A stretch of DNA of 64,000 nt, taken from Bacteroides ovatus (GTDB taxonomy: Bacteria; Bacteroidota; Bacteroidia; Bacteroidales; Bacteroidaceae). Made by a program: the position numbers and the translations under genes. This document shows positions 63,713-64,000 of this stretch, one piece after another. Each line of letters starts with the position of its first letter. Position 1 is the stretch's first letter. Under the pieces are notes generated by a model. The model searched no databases and had not been told where the DNA came from. It was given only the letters and a program-made list of their open reading frames with translations. The stretch covers positions 1,736,001 through 1,800,000 of the forward strand of contig NZ_CP012938.1 of assembly GCF_001314995.1 (NCBI RefSeq). The letters are read 5' to 3'.

Positions 63713-63802
63713 TATAGTTCACAAGTGTGTGCCGTACAGCCCACGCATGTAAACCATACAGCCTACATATGCGGGCTATGCAGCACACACTTGTGGGCTA
63801 TA
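63713..63802. repeat. Nested inverted-repeat cluster, CACAAGTGTGTGC type
   Basis: The outer arms at 63713-63732 and 63783-63802 (core CACAAGTGTGTGC and GCACACACTTGTG) pair along 20 positions with two T-G. Inside lie AGCCCACGCATGTA (63738-63751) and TACATATGCGGGCT (63764-63777), a second, imperfect inverted pair. Together they make a 90-bp double cruciform. From 63803 to 64000 I see no gene or other feature. Confidence 0.88.
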
Positions 63803-64000
63803 AATTTATCGCTGTTTAAGTGGGATTTTTGAGCTGCGATATTCGGATTTATATGGCTTCATTGTGACAAAAACAAGCCGTCTTATGCTTATAGGATATT
63901 TATACGGCTATTTTGTAGATGATAGGTAACCCGTTTTTACTGGTAAAAGTATGATAGATACATTTTTTTAAAGCTATCTAGCATAGATATTACAGTGATA

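Overview
The window looks like chromosomal DNA of a gut Bacteroides, close to the B. thetaiotaomicron group. The evidence is two SusC/SusD pairs, an ECF-sigma/FecR-controlled polysaccharide utilisation locus (PUL), typical Bacteroides families (RteC, DUF4625, DUF3575/DUF3868, DUF4421, a fused BioB-BioA), and many promoter -7 boxes of the Bacteroides form TAnnTTTG. The left end cuts a nitroreductase gene; the right end lies in intergenic DNA. No rRNA and no ordinary tRNA is present.

Region by region. 1-6.0 kb: end of a nitroreductase gene, then a minus-strand operon nrfH-nrfA-resB-ccsA-porin for nitrite ammonification and haem attachment to its cytochromes. 6.1-9.3 kb: a likely metal-uptake operon (His/Cys-rich small protein, TonB receptor, His-rich DUF4625 lipoprotein). 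9.3-23.2 kb: a PUL read leftward, in the order ECF sigma, FecR anti-sigma, SusC with STN domain, SusD, surface lipoprotein, GH2 beta-mannosidase, an unrecognised 697-aa lipoprotein, and an epimerase-like protein. 23.2-25.7 kb: an AAA-ATPase/nuclease-like protein and an HU-like DNA-binding protein.

25.7-28.7 kb is the most unusual part. A 748-aa protein with a zinc-binding CxH...CxxC motif and a TerD-like C-terminal region is preceded on the same strand by four structured RNA elements. Each carries the motif AGGTCAA-N7-TTACTTC. One is an almost complete tRNA cloverleaf with a 54-nt insertion in the anticodon loop, one is a tRNA-like acceptor/T-arm molecule, one is an 85-nt closed hairpin, and one sits in the 5' untranslated region of the protein gene. 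A -7 box lies just upstream of the first element, so one transcript may carry all four RNAs and the protein message. I propose this as a candidate undescribed ribonucleoprotein system.

28.7-35.6 kb: rsgA with a long structured leader, a SIMPL protein, DUF1062, a stand-alone RteC homologue, a small monooxygenase, a PNPOx-like flavoprotein, an AraC regulator, a relic of a second nrfA next to an IS21-like end, and a DnaQ-type exonuclease. 35.6-38.8 kb: a LacI-regulated mannonate (hexuronate) operon with two palindromic operator candidates. 39.1-47.1 kb: two small stress-type membrane proteins, a fosmidomycin-resistance-like MFS carrier, an orphan SusC/SusD pair and a DUF4421 protein. 47.2-53.3 kb: the biotin operon bioBA-F-G-C-D. 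53.4-59.5 kb: a hybrid sensor kinase and a three-gene biotin-dependent acyl-CoA carboxylase, the natural client of the biotin operon. 59.7-63.4 kb: DUF3575 and DUF3868/OmpA-like envelope proteins and an L-lactate permease.

Three intergenic spots (25.75, 49.69 and 63.71 kb) hold compact clusters of nested inverted repeats. Each spot uses a different sequence but has the same design.
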